From assembly GCA_964397545.1 (NCBI GenBank), contig CAYNIW010000002.1, positions 91,306 to 155,305 on the forward strand: 64,000 bases of DNA, in the 5' to 3' direction. The DNA is from JAFGIG01 sp964397545 (GTDB lineage: Bacteria; SDB-A). The notes under the pieces are model-generated. The model saw only the letters and a program-made list of their open reading frames with translations, was not told the origin of the DNA and searched no databases. Of this stretch, positions 8,085 to 16,338 are shown one piece after another. Position numbers and translations under genes: made by a program. The number at the start of each line of letters is the position of its first letter. Position 1 is the stretch's first letter.

Positions 8085-10574
8085 ATGGAAGAAAAAATTA
8101 CAGAAAAGATCGAAGAGCTGAAGAAAGAGAATAATTATGACCAAGCAAAAGAGTTTTGCGAAAAAATCCTCCAGACTCAAGAAAACAGGGCTTGCCTCAG
8201 GTTTCTTGCCGATTATTACATGCGAGTTAATGATAAAGAGCAAGAAGAAATCTTTCTTAAAAAACTCCTAGAAAACGAAGTTAAAAAAGCCGACACCGCT
8301 CTCAGACTTATGGAGTTGAAGGGGAAAACTCCGGCTATGACAGAATTTGTCATAGATGAGCTGATTTCGGAAAAAAGGGATACGGAAGCAAATGAGATTT
8401 TCGAAGATTTGATTTCCGGCGAATGGTTCAAACACGAAAAAATATTTCATTGGGCAGAAAGGCTTTTAAATTCAGGCAAAAACAAAACCGCCTTTGAATG
8501 GATTTTCAGATCTTTGGAAAAATATAAGGCATCAAATCTTTGGGAAGAAATGGAAAAGATTCTTGTGCTTTGCTGGAAGATTAATTTATCTGAAGACGTG
8601 AGGAAAAACATTTTGTTTTGTTTAAGAAAAAGGTATTCCGACTGCCCGCACCTTGAGTATTATTTAGAAGAGACTAATATACATTCGAGAAAAGACATGT
8701 CTCCGGCTTTGGATAAAATACACGAATTCATGCAATACGATGAAGGAAAATGGGTAATGCACGATTCATGGGGACTCGGAAGAGTAGCTGAATTGATTCC
8801 GTACCAAAACGAAATAACAATCGACTTCGAAAAAAGAAGCGGACACAGAATGAATTTAGGCGGAATTGAAAAAATACTCTATCCCTTACCCGACAATCAC
8901 TGGTCGGTAATGACAAAAACAAAGCGCAATGAACTTGCATCCCGGACTGTCGAAGATCCGGTTTCTGTCGTCAAAAGCTACTTAAGAAGTTTTAGAGGAC
9001 AGGCGCAAGGACAGGATCTTAAAAAAAATATATCTAAGGACTTGGAGATTGAAGATTCCTGGTGGAACACGGCCAGAGATAAACTCAAAAGAGACCTTTA
9101 CATAGATTACACCTCCGGCGGAAAAGGCGGAAAGTTCACACTTAGAACAGAGCCGAAAAAAATGGATGAAAATCTTGAAGCAGATTTTTCTCCTGAAAAA
9201 GATCCCGAAGATCAATACGACAAGGTGTATGCTTTTCTCCAATCCCTTAAAAAGAAAGGATTGCCTCAAAAAGCACTTCGGCAGGTTGAAGAATATTTTT
9301 CAGCCCTTGAAAAAAAGTTTGCGACACTGTCTTTATTTACAAAGGTCAAATATTATTTTCTGGCTCAGGAATTCAATAAAATCGGCGTAAGTATTGATTT
9401 CGCCAGCATAAAGATGCCCAAAATGAGTGACGAAGATATTTTATCGGTAGTTGAAAGTCATATTAAAAATGATTTCAGGGAAAAATTAGTTAAATCAGTT
9501 ATAGTATCTTCAGAAGACGAAGAAAAACTAAAAAGAAAGCTCTTTTTCGCCAAAGCCTTTGGTTATAGAGATTGGTTATCCTCAGGGAGAAAAAAGGAAT
9601 TTATTGATATGGTTTTTCAAAAACCTTATGAATCACCTGAAGCTCTTTTATGGGCTGTGGAAAAATCTTTAAAAGACGGTAAAATTGCCAGCCGCCCGTC
9701 TGAAGTGACTATGGTAGAATGGCTGTTCCAAACTGCAGTTAAGCATACTGCTGAAAACACTGAAAGAAACAGAAAAATAATTTCTGCATCGAGAGATATT
9801 TTGAAAAATGATGACTATAAGTTAATTCGTAAAGCAGTCCTCGATGCGCTTTTACCTCAAGCTAAACTTATCTTGAATTGGGTGAGCGAATCTTCTCTTT
9901 TCAACCAGCTGCAGGAAAGCGACATAAGAACTAAATTGATAAGAATAAGACCGGAGATCGTCGTGTCCGAAGAATTAACATTGACAGGAGGTGATGTGGT
10001 TTACGTTTCAAAGAAAGCATATCTTTGCAAGCAGTCTCAAAGGGATAAACTGCTCTACGAAGAACTCCCAGCGGTTGTGGAAGAGATAAAAAAAGCGGCG
10101 GCTCAGGGTGACCTGTCTGAAAATTTCGAATATCATTCAGCGAGAGCCAAGCACGGTGAACTGACGGCAAGAATAGCCCAAATTGAAAAAGATCTTTCCG
10201 GCACTCAAATAATTGACGAAGATAAAATTGACACAGGGAAGGTATCATTGGGCACTACTGTTTCATTGAAATGCGGTGAACGGCAAAGAAAAATCACCCT
10301 GCTCGGTCCATGGGATTCTGATCCTGAAAGAGGAGTTCTTTCTTATCTTTCCCCTATAGGAGAAAAAATTATCGGCAAGAAAAAAGGCGATAAAATCAGG
10401 CTTGAGGACGAAACATTTGAAATTATTTCTGTCGAAATCGCTCAAGACTTGTCGGATAAAAGGACAGAGCAAAGGAGAAAGCTGATAGAGGAAGAAGATT
10501 TCAGAAAAATTCTCGAGACGGGAAAAGCCGGGGAAGAGGACAGAAGAGAATACGAAGATAGAAGAGAAAATTAG
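8085..10574 (+). CDS. greA: Long-form GreA: transcript cleavage factor with large N-terminal extension
   Basis: The C-terminal 160 residues are a GreA/GreB factor. The coiled coil carries the tip motif QGDLSENFEYHSARAKHGEL, whose acidic tip stimulates transcript cleavage in backtracked RNA polymerase. It is followed by the FKBP-like domain. The preceding 660 residues are mostly helical. They include a short beta-rich module at about 215-270 (WVMHDSWGLGRVAEL, then DFEKRSGHRMNL), reminiscent of CarD/TRCF-like polymerase-interaction folds. Ordinary GreA is about 158 residues. Fused long forms are known in spirochaetes and chlamydiae. The start is set at ATG 8085 behind GAGGTGG; a GTG at 8079 is possible. 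The 3' end meets the convergent Spy-like gene with 1 bp between. Confidence 0.87.
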   Translation: MEEKITEKIEELKKENNYDQAKEFCEKILQTQENRACLRFLADYYMRVNDKEQEEIFLKKLLENEVKKADTALRLMELKGKTPAMTEFVIDELISEKRDTEANEIFEDLISGEWFKHEKIFHWAERLLNSGKNKTAFEWIFRSLEKYKASNLWEEMEKILVLCWKINLSEDVRKNILFCLRKRYSDCPHLEYYLEETNIHSRKDMSPALDKIHEFMQYDEGKWVMHDSWGLGRVAELIPYQNEITIDFEKRSGHRMNLGGIEKILYPLPDNHWSVMTKTKRNELASRTVEDPVSVVKSYLRSFRGQAQGQDLKKNISKDLEIEDSWWNTARDKLKRDLYIDYTSGGKGGKFTLRTEPKKMDENLEADFSPEKDPEDQYDKVYAFLQSLKKKGLPQKALRQVEEYFSALEKKFATLSLFTKVKYYFLAQEFNKIGVSIDFASIKMPKMSDEDILSVVESHIKNDFREKLVKSVIVSSEDEEKLKRKLFFAKAFGYRDWLSSGRKKEFIDMVFQKPYESPEALLWAVEKSLKDGKIASRPSEVTMVEWLFQTAVKHTAENTERNRKIISASRDILKNDDYKLIRKAVLDALLPQAKLILNWVSESSLFNQLQESDIRTKLIRIRPEIVVSEELTLTGGDVVYVSKKAYLCKQSQRDKLLYEELPAVVEEIKKAAAQGDLSENFEYHSARAKHGELTARIAQIEKDLSGTQIIDEDKIDTGKVSLGTTVSLKCGERQRKITLLGPWDSDPERGVLSYLSPIGEKIIGKKKGDKIRLEDETFEIISVEIAQDLSDKRTEQRRKLIEEEDFRKILETGKAGEEDRREYEDRREN

Positions 10575-10575
10575 T

Positions 10576-11004
10576 TTATCTGCGATCTCTTAGATTTTCC
10601 CTGATCCGTTTTGCGAATTCTATCTGAAAAATATAAAATTTAGCCCTTTGAACAGGTGTGAGAATATCAAACATTTTTTCTCTTTCTTTTTCTTTGATAG
10701 AATGAAAATTTCTGTCGATGTCCGCTATCTCTTCAACCAAAGCTTCTAATTTTTCTTCTCTTCCGTCTGCGGATAATTCAGTTTTAAGTTCATCAATTAT
10801 CTGGGCTCTTCTCGAGTGCATAAGTGATGTCAATTCTGCATTTTCTCTGTGGATTTTGATTGCTGACGCTATTTGATCTTCTGTCAATTCCATGTATTGC
10901 GCCATTTCCCAAAGCCTGATCGCTTCGAGATCTCTCATCCTGTCTTCTCTTTGTGACAGGATTGGAGCTGCTGAAAACAGTAAAATAACGATAAACAATT
11001 TCAT
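10576..11004 (-). CDS. Spy/CpxP-like periplasmic LTxxQ protein
   Basis: A small exported helical protein of 142 residues. Residues 1-17 are a signal peptide ending ILSQ. Two LTxxQ-type motifs are visible, LTEDQIASAIKIH near residue 40 and LTPVQRAKFYIFQ near 115, as in Spy, CpxP and the zinc-resistance family. These proteins act as periplasmic chaperones or stress sensors. It overlaps the anti-sigma gene by 4 bp (ATGA). The order sigma, anti-sigma, Spy-like suggests it is an output or a feedback sensor of that sigma pathway; this is inference. Confidence 0.75.
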   Translation of the reverse strand: MKLFIVILLFSAAPILSQREDRMRDLEAIRLWEMAQYMELTEDQIASAIKIHRENAELTSLMHSRRAQIIDELKTELSADGREEKLEALVEEIADIDRNFHSIKEKEREKMFDILTPVQRAKFYIFQIEFAKRIRENLRDRR

Positions 11005-11558
11005 AAAACACCTCCTATTGCCGTCCTGAGCAATAAGTTGCTTTTCAGTTTCTGATTGAGTTTTTGGATGTCGTCGGGTTCAACTGTCCCGAGAAGAATG
11101 TATATGTCTTCCTGCGAATAGTAAAGATCTTCTGCATCCTCCAGTCTGATTTCGCATTCAATATCGTCGTAAAAATCATATTCGGATACTTTGGAAATAT
11201 CATAAAGGAAGAGGGAAGCAAGAGGAGGAATTCCGTGAGTTTCTTCTCCGCCGTTGTTTTTCACGTAAACTGATAAAAATAGAATAATGGATAAGACCGC
11301 GGCGGCGATGCCTCTGTAGAGAAAATGAGTTTTGTCTCTTTTTCTGACCTTAAATATTCTGTCATCAAAAGCAGGGACATTGACCGGAGATGTGATTTTG
11401 TCGAGGTCAGTCAAGAGTTTTGAAATATACTTAAATTCAGCACTGCATTTTGGGCATTTGTCAGCGTGAGATAAAAAAGACTGCCTTTCATTTTCAGACA
11501 TGTCTTTGAATGAAAAATTATAGAGAGCTTCTTTGAATTCCGAGCATGATTCAATCAA
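11001..11558 (-). CDS. Anti-sigma factor with zinc-finger (ZAS-like) domain and one membrane helix
   Basis: Predicted membrane-bound anti-sigma factor, 185 residues. The N-terminal cytoplasmic domain holds HADKCPKC, the Hx3Cx2C motif of zinc-associated anti-sigma factors. One membrane helix (about residues 83-100, AAVLSIILFLSVYV) is followed by an acidic periplasmic region rich in D, E and Y. The start is TTG at 11558, supported by a GAGGT site and an 8-bp overlap with the sigma gene (TTGATTGA), typical of sigma/anti-sigma pairs. The periplasmic part is unrecognised and may be the sensor. Confidence 0.82.
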   Translation of the reverse strand: MIESCSEFKEALYNFSFKDMSENERQSFLSHADKCPKCSAEFKYISKLLTDLDKITSPVNVPAFDDRIFKVRKRDKTHFLYRGIAAAVLSIILFLSVYVKNNGGEETHGIPPLASLFLYDISKVSEYDFYDDIECEIRLEDAEDLYYSQEDIYILLGTVEPDDIQKLNQKLKSNLLLRTAIGGVL

Positions 11559-12054
11559 GGACGACCTCGCTTCGAATACCTTCGAGTTTTTTGGCCATTT
11601 CTTTGATGGCGAGAAAAAGATGGGTTTTTACAGCTCCTTCAGACAGTTGCATAATATCGGCAGTGTCTTTAATTGAAAGACCTTCAAGTATTCTCAGAAC
11701 CAAGACTGCTTTTTTCTGTTTTGAAAGAGAAATAAAAGCTTCCGCAATACGTTTTTCTATCAGAGGGTCCTCTTGCCGGGGATGATATGAAATAAGTTCA
11801 GACCCCAGCGTTTCAAGAGCGGAATATTTGACTTTTTTCCTGATTTTATCAAGGCATAAATTCACCGCTATTCTGTATATATACGTATAATGAGAACTTT
11901 CGCCTCTGAAACGGTCTCTCGATTTATAAAACTTCAAAAAAGCCTCCTGCGCGGCGTCGAAAGCTTCTGTTTCCCCGACGAATCTGTAGCAGACTCTGTA
12001 TATTTTCTCCCAAAGAGTTTTGTAAATATTCTCAAAATCAGTTTCATTCTTCAT
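11551..12054 (-). CDS. ECF-family RNA polymerase sigma factor
   Basis: Sigma-70 family, group 4 (RpoE-like), 167 residues, with only regions 2 and 4. Region 2 includes AFDAAQEAFLKFYKS and the DNA-melting stretch YTYIYRIAVNLCLDKIRKK. Region 4 has an HTH reading LEGLSIKDTADIMQLSEGAVKTHL. It is coupled to the anti-sigma gene downstream. A 40-bp gap separates it from the LolA-like gene, so the set could have its own promoter. No clear autoregulatory ECF promoter was found. Confidence 0.92.
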   Translation of the reverse strand: MKNETDFENIYKTLWEKIYRVCYRFVGETEAFDAAQEAFLKFYKSRDRFRGESSHYTYIYRIAVNLCLDKIRKKVKYSALETLGSELISYHPRQEDPLIEKRIAEAFISLSKQKKAVLVLRILEGLSIKDTADIMQLSEGAVKTHLFLAIKEMAKKLEGIRSEVVLD

Positions 12055-12094
12055 CTATCTTCCTTATATTAGACGAAGAAATTTGAATCCGGGT

Positions 12095-12655
12095 TTAAAT
12101 TTTGAAAAGAGAATCGTTTAAAACCGAGAATTTTTGGGTGCCGTTGATAAAAGTCATGTAACGCACGCCGTATTCTTGTGTAAAAATTTTAAGGCTCAAA
12201 AGGGTCATATTATCTCTTAAAACGGTTATTTCCACTTTCTTAAAATAACTGTTGGTTTGCGAAGGAGAAAGAGATATTCTCAGGGTTGAATCAGTCCGGA
12301 AAATTCCTGTTTCAATAAATTCTTCGCGGCCGCCGAAGATGAACTTCTCGGGTCTTGGGATATTCGCCTGGGGGTCGTCGAGAGGAACTAACAGCTTATT
12401 GTCGTCCGAGGGTATGTCGAGTAAGAGAAAATCACCGTCGCAAATCAAGGTCTGAATTTCAGGATATGTCACGTTCATACGGAAAAAACAAGGCCTTGCG
12501 AGAAAAATCGTGCCCCTGAAAATAAATTCAGATTCCGTCAATGAATCGAAGACAACTTCTTCGTATTGAGATTCAAAGTAATTTATTCTATCCAGATAGT
12601 TGAAGAGAGAATCGGCTGTAGGGGAAAATCCCAGCAGAAAAAAAAATATAAACAT
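12095..12655 (-). CDS. lolA: LolA-like outer-membrane lipoprotein carrier
   Basis: A 186-residue exported protein with a short hydrophobic N-terminus. The order of strands fits the LolA/LolB fold: FESQYEEVVFDSLTESEFIFRGTIFLARPCFFRMNV resembles the LolA opening, where a partial beta-barrel binds lipoprotein acyl chains, and is followed by LICDGDFLLLDIPSDD. LolA carries lipoproteins across the periplasm. The gene starts 2 bp after ftsK with an AGGAG site inside the ftsK end. The ftsK-lolA order is also seen in proteobacteria, which supports the call. Confidence 0.75.
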   Translation of the reverse strand: MFIFFFLLGFSPTADSLFNYLDRINYFESQYEEVVFDSLTESEFIFRGTIFLARPCFFRMNVTYPEIQTLICDGDFLLLDIPSDDNKLLVPLDDPQANIPRPEKFIFGGREEFIETGIFRTDSTLRISLSPSQTNSYFKKVEITVLRDNMTLLSLKIFTQEYGVRYMTFINGTQKFSVLNDSLFKI

Positions 12656-12657
12656 AA

Positions 12658-15111
12658 TTACTCCTTTTGATGGAAGACATCTCTTGATTTGGAACCCTGA
12701 TGAGGTCCCACGATGCCGTTTGTCTCCAGTTGATCTATAATGCGGCCTGCTCTCGCGTAACCGACCTTAAAATGCCTTTGAATAGCTGAAACAGAGGCGA
12801 CCCTTGTCCTCAAAACAAATTCCTTGGCCTGTTCGTAAAGCGTATCCAAACCATCGGACCCTGTTTCTTTGTATTCATCATCATCGGAAAGAAAATCCGG
12901 AATCGGCGATTCTTCCTGCTCTTTTACCGGAGGGTAGTAACTCAGAGAAGAAAGAGCTTCGGATATGACATCTTTTTCAATACCGATCTGACCGGAAGCG
13001 TATTGGACAAATCTCTGCAAAATTTCCTCGGCTCCCGGCGTCTGCTCCGGATCTGTGATGGCGTCGAGAACAGAGTCCTCCCTGACAATCAGCGAAGAGA
13101 TTTTTGCCCAGTCATGAATTCTGTTCTTGAGGAGTTTCTCTAAATGATTTTGCGCCCAGAACTTGACTATCTTTCTCGCTTCTTCCGTGCTTATAAAAGC
13201 TCCGTGCAGCCTTACGACCGCGCTCAACCCGGGGGACGAAAAGAGCATGTCTCCTCTGCCCAGAAGTTTTTCCGCTCCGTGTCCGTCAAGAATTGTTCTG
13301 GAATCTATTTGAGAGGAAGTTTTGAACGCAATCCTCGCCGGAAAGTTTGCCTTTATGAGTCCTGTGATGACGTTTACAGACGGTCTCTGGGTCGCCAGGA
13401 TAAGGTGTATCCCGACGGCTCTCGACATCTGCGCAAGTCTGATAAGACTGTCTTCGACGACACGTCCGGTCGTCAGCATCAAATCCGCCAATTCGTCTAT
13501 GACGGCTACTATATAAGGTTTTGCGGCATCAGGTGAAACCTTCTTGTTGTAAGCTGTGATATTTCTGGCGCCAAGCTTTCCGAAATCCTTGTATCGCAAA
13601 TCCATCCAGTTTATGAGAGAATTGAGAATATAAGGCGCTTGCTTTGGTTCTACTATGACTGGTCTCACGAGATGCGGGATCCCGTTATATATCGATAGCT
13701 CGATGCGTTTTGGATCTATTAAAATGAACCTGAGGTTTTTAGGCGATATTCTGCTTATAAGAGAGCATATAATCGAATTAATGCATACGCTCTTACCGCT
13801 TCCGGTAGCCCCGGCGACAAGAAGATGGGGCATCTGAGAGAGGTCGGCGACGGTCGGCTGATTAAAAGTAGTTACGCCCAGAGCGACAGTCAAAGAATGC
13901 GGGCTGTTTTGAAATGATTCGTCTCTGAGGATGGATTTTAAAAAAACCGTGGATTTTGTCTTGTTGGGTATCTCGAAACCTACAACTGATTTTCCCGGAA
14001 TAGGCGCAACTATCCTTACTTTTTCAGCGTGCATAGCCATCGCTATATCGTCGGACAGACTGCTTATTTTAGATAGTTTGATTCCCGGGTCCGGGAGGTA
14101 TTCTATGGTTGTGATTATCGGACCGGTTTCGACTGAGGTCACTTTACCGCTAAGGCCGAAATCTAAAAGTTTTTTTTCAAGAGTCGATGATAATTTGTTT
14201 TCTGAAGCCATTGGAGCGGCTACATTTTCACTCTGCTCATCCAGAAAGGAAAAAATCCGCTCCTGCTGTGATTTGTCTATGAAATCGTCGTATTCCGGTT
14301 CTTCGATAAGTTCTTCAGCATATTTTGTTTTTGGATCTATTTCTTCGACTGTTTTTATTTCAGGCGTTTTTACAGCATTCAAAGAACTTGGAATTTTCTG
14401 ATTTTTACCCCCGTTTCTTTTTTTTCGGGATGTTTTTTTTGACCTGAATTTCAGGATTTTTTCAGCTGTTCTTTTAGAGAATCCTAAAGCCTTAAGTATA
14501 TCGAAACCTGTGGCGAGAACCGAGGTAGTCAGAAAAAAAATGACTACCGTCAGCGTAAAGCCGGTTTTGCCGAGAAATTCAGTCCCGTATTTTGAGATTA
14601 GCCTCCCTAATTCTCCCGATGCGAGAAATTCCGCGTAGTTGCCCACGGGTTTTTTTCCAGGAATTTTGAACATGCCGAGAATTGACATTGAAGCGAAAGC
14701 GAGAGACAGGAGAAAAGCAGTCAAAGCATAAACCTTGGCGTCGCTTTTGTGGTATTTATCCGACCATGTGCTTACGCATAATTTCCAGGACCAGATAAAC
14801 AGGACGGCGAGAAAAATGAATGATTGCCATCCAAAAATATAAAATCCCCAGGATGAAAACCAATTGCCCAAAAAACCGGAGATGTTTTTATCAGGGAAAA
14901 AGGATTTTGAAAAAAAAGAAATAAACAGATAAAGTGAAAGAGCGAAAAAAGTGATTGCGTAGAGGTCTTTCCAGATTTTTTTTGGCAGGCAGACGGCTTT
15001 GAAAAACATAAACTTGGAAGCCCTGTAAAGTAAATAAAAAGCGAGAATTCCAATGGCCGAAAAAGCGGCGATTTTACCTGATGTTTTTAGGATGTCCAGC
15101 ATTAAGTTCAT
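12658..15111 (-). CDS. ftsK: DNA translocase FtsK/SpoIIIE
   Basis: Septal DNA pump that clears chromosome termini at division. The 817 residues comprise an N-terminal membrane domain with about four to five helices (residues 10-205), a short basic then acidic linker (about 215-300) and the motor. The motor has Walker A GATGSGKSV (434-442), Walker B VIDELADL (537-544) and an arginine-rich LAQMSRAVGIHLILATQRPS segment. The C-terminal gamma winged helix (VASVSAIQRHFKVGYARAGRI) should read polarity signals. The linker is far shorter than in E. coli FtsK and closer to SpoIIIE. It overlaps hisC by 4 bp. Confidence 0.96.
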   Translation of the reverse strand: MNLMLDILKTSGKIAAFSAIGILAFYLLYRASKFMFFKAVCLPKKIWKDLYAITFFALSLYLFISFFSKSFFPDKNISGFLGNWFSSWGFYIFGWQSFIFLAVLFIWSWKLCVSTWSDKYHKSDAKVYALTAFLLSLAFASMSILGMFKIPGKKPVGNYAEFLASGELGRLISKYGTEFLGKTGFTLTVVIFFLTTSVLATGFDILKALGFSKRTAEKILKFRSKKTSRKKRNGGKNQKIPSSLNAVKTPEIKTVEEIDPKTKYAEELIEEPEYDDFIDKSQQERIFSFLDEQSENVAAPMASENKLSSTLEKKLLDFGLSGKVTSVETGPIITTIEYLPDPGIKLSKISSLSDDIAMAMHAEKVRIVAPIPGKSVVGFEIPNKTKSTVFLKSILRDESFQNSPHSLTVALGVTTFNQPTVADLSQMPHLLVAGATGSGKSVCINSIICSLISRISPKNLRFILIDPKRIELSIYNGIPHLVRPVIVEPKQAPYILNSLINWMDLRYKDFGKLGARNITAYNKKVSPDAAKPYIVAVIDELADLMLTTGRVVEDSLIRLAQMSRAVGIHLILATQRPSVNVITGLIKANFPARIAFKTSSQIDSRTILDGHGAEKLLGRGDMLFSSPGLSAVVRLHGAFISTEEARKIVKFWAQNHLEKLLKNRIHDWAKISSLIVREDSVLDAITDPEQTPGAEEILQRFVQYASGQIGIEKDVISEALSSLSYYPPVKEQEESPIPDFLSDDDEYKETGSDGLDTLYEQAKEFVLRTRVASVSAIQRHFKVGYARAGRIIDQLETNGIVGPHQGSKSRDVFHQKE

Positions 15112-16202
15112 CTATGGTAATTATCAAGAGCATCGAGAAATTTCTGGTCCTGTTTTCTCGTGCCGGTAGTGACCCTGAGGAGATTTTCAATTCTGTATGA
15201 ATTCAAAGGCCTTGTAATTATTCCTCTGTTCTGAAGGTGCATAAATAGATCCCCCGCACTTTCAATCGTCTCAAAAGTGACAAAATTGGCGAAAGAATCC
15301 AGAACTCTGAAATTTCTTTTATTCAGTTCATCTGACAAAAACTGCTTTTCAGAAGCGTTTAATGATTTCGATTTTTCAACATGTTCTCTGTCGTCCAAAG
15401 CGTGTATTGCGGCTTTTTGAGCTAGTGAGTTTGCGTTGAAAGGAACTCTCACTTTTGAAATATTCCTGGCGATCTCGGGGTTCGAAAGTCCGTATCCGGC
15501 TCTAAGACCGGCGAGTCCGTAAATTTTTGAGAAAGTTCTCAGAAGTAGAAGATTTTTTCTTGCAGATAGAATCTCTCTTACTGAAACGCTCAATCCATCC
15601 GGAAGATATTCTTCATAAGCCTGATCGAGAATCACTAAAACATGGTCAGGGGTTTTTTTTAATATATAAACGATTTGCTCGGCGTCGAGAATGGTTCCAA
15701 GCGGATTGGTCGGGTTGTCGAGATACAGAATTCTCGTCGAATTTGTCACAGAAGAGAGAAGACAGTCAACATCATGATAATAATCTTCTTTCACAGGAAC
15801 GCATGTAACCGGCGCTTCCACGAAGCAAGCGGCTATTTTAGGTATGATGAAACATGGCCAGCCCATGACAATGCCGTGTTTTTTATCAAGATGGGATATA
15901 ACTGAAAGAACTATAAGTTCAGCGCTGCCGTTGGCAATAGTTATCCAGTCCTGAGAGACATTGTATATAGAAGAGAGTTTTTCTTTTAGATAGTAAGCGT
16001 TGTCGTCAGGGTAATAATTAAGTTCGTTCAATATTTCTTTGATTTTGGCAACAGCCAGCGGAGAAGGCCCCAGAGGATTTTCATTCGAAGCGAGTTTGAC
16101 TATTTCGTCTTTTATCCCGAGTTGACGGGCGACCTCATCCAGTGGTTTACCGGGAACATAAGGTTCAATATTATCAATGGCTTTTCTCGCCTTGTATTTC
16201 AT
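15108..16202 (-). CDS. hisC: Histidinol-phosphate aminotransferase
   Basis: PLP-dependent fold-type I aminotransferase, 364 residues. The N-terminal KLASNENPLGPSP motif, the YLDNPTNPLGT segment and the PLP-lysine region RTFSKIYGLAGLRAGYGL are typical of HisC. It makes histidinol phosphate from imidazole acetol phosphate; several HisC-like enzymes also transaminate aromatic amino acids. No other his genes lie nearby, so a role outside histidine synthesis is possible. A GGAGG site precedes the ATG. It heads a run of six same-strand genes down to 10576. Confidence 0.9.
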   Translation of the reverse strand: MKYKARKAIDNIEPYVPGKPLDEVARQLGIKDEIVKLASNENPLGPSPLAVAKIKEILNELNYYPDDNAYYLKEKLSSIYNVSQDWITIANGSAELIVLSVISHLDKKHGIVMGWPCFIIPKIAACFVEAPVTCVPVKEDYYHDVDCLLSSVTNSTRILYLDNPTNPLGTILDAEQIVYILKKTPDHVLVILDQAYEEYLPDGLSVSVREILSARKNLLLLRTFSKIYGLAGLRAGYGLSNPEIARNISKVRVPFNANSLAQKAAIHALDDREHVEKSKSLNASEKQFLSDELNKRNFRVLDSFANFVTFETIESAGDLFMHLQNRGIITRPLNSYRIENLLRVTTGTRKQDQKFLDALDNYHR

Positions 16203-16229
16203 TTATCCTCCAATTGTATTCAGATTAAG

Positions 16230-16258
16230 ATTATAAGACTGCGGGTAAAAAAAAACAA
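16230..16258 (-). promoter_or_regulatory. Sigma-70-like promoter for hisC-ftsK-lolA run
   Basis: On the minus strand TTGTTT (16253-16258) and a perfect TATAAT (16230-16235) are 17 bp apart. The -10 box lies 27 bp before the hisC ATG at 16202. The -35 box matches only the first three bases of the consensus. Confidence 0.5.
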
Positions 16259-16273
16259 TCCGCGCTTAAACAC

Positions 16274-16302
16274 TTATTTTTTATTTGGATATGCTGTATA
16301 AT
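16274..16302 (+). promoter_or_regulatory. Probable promoter for the ankyrin lipoprotein gene
   Basis: A perfect TATAAT at 16297-16302 lies 36 bp before the GTG start. The matching -35 position (TTATTT, 16274-16279, spacing 17) is weak. It is back to back with the hisC promoter in a 136-bp intergenic gap. Confidence 0.45.
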
Positions 16303-16338
16303 ACACAGATATACATTAAAACTACAAGGAGGTCTTCA

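Noticed and set aside
12055..12094. ECF-type autoregulatory promoter before the sigma gene
   Set aside because: A TCTAA-like -10 exists on the minus strand but no GGAAC-type -35 at the right distance.
13931..14401. Open frame of 156 codons opposite ftsK
   Set aside because: Lies over the FtsK linker and motor; low-complexity Ser-rich product typical of an antisense frame.
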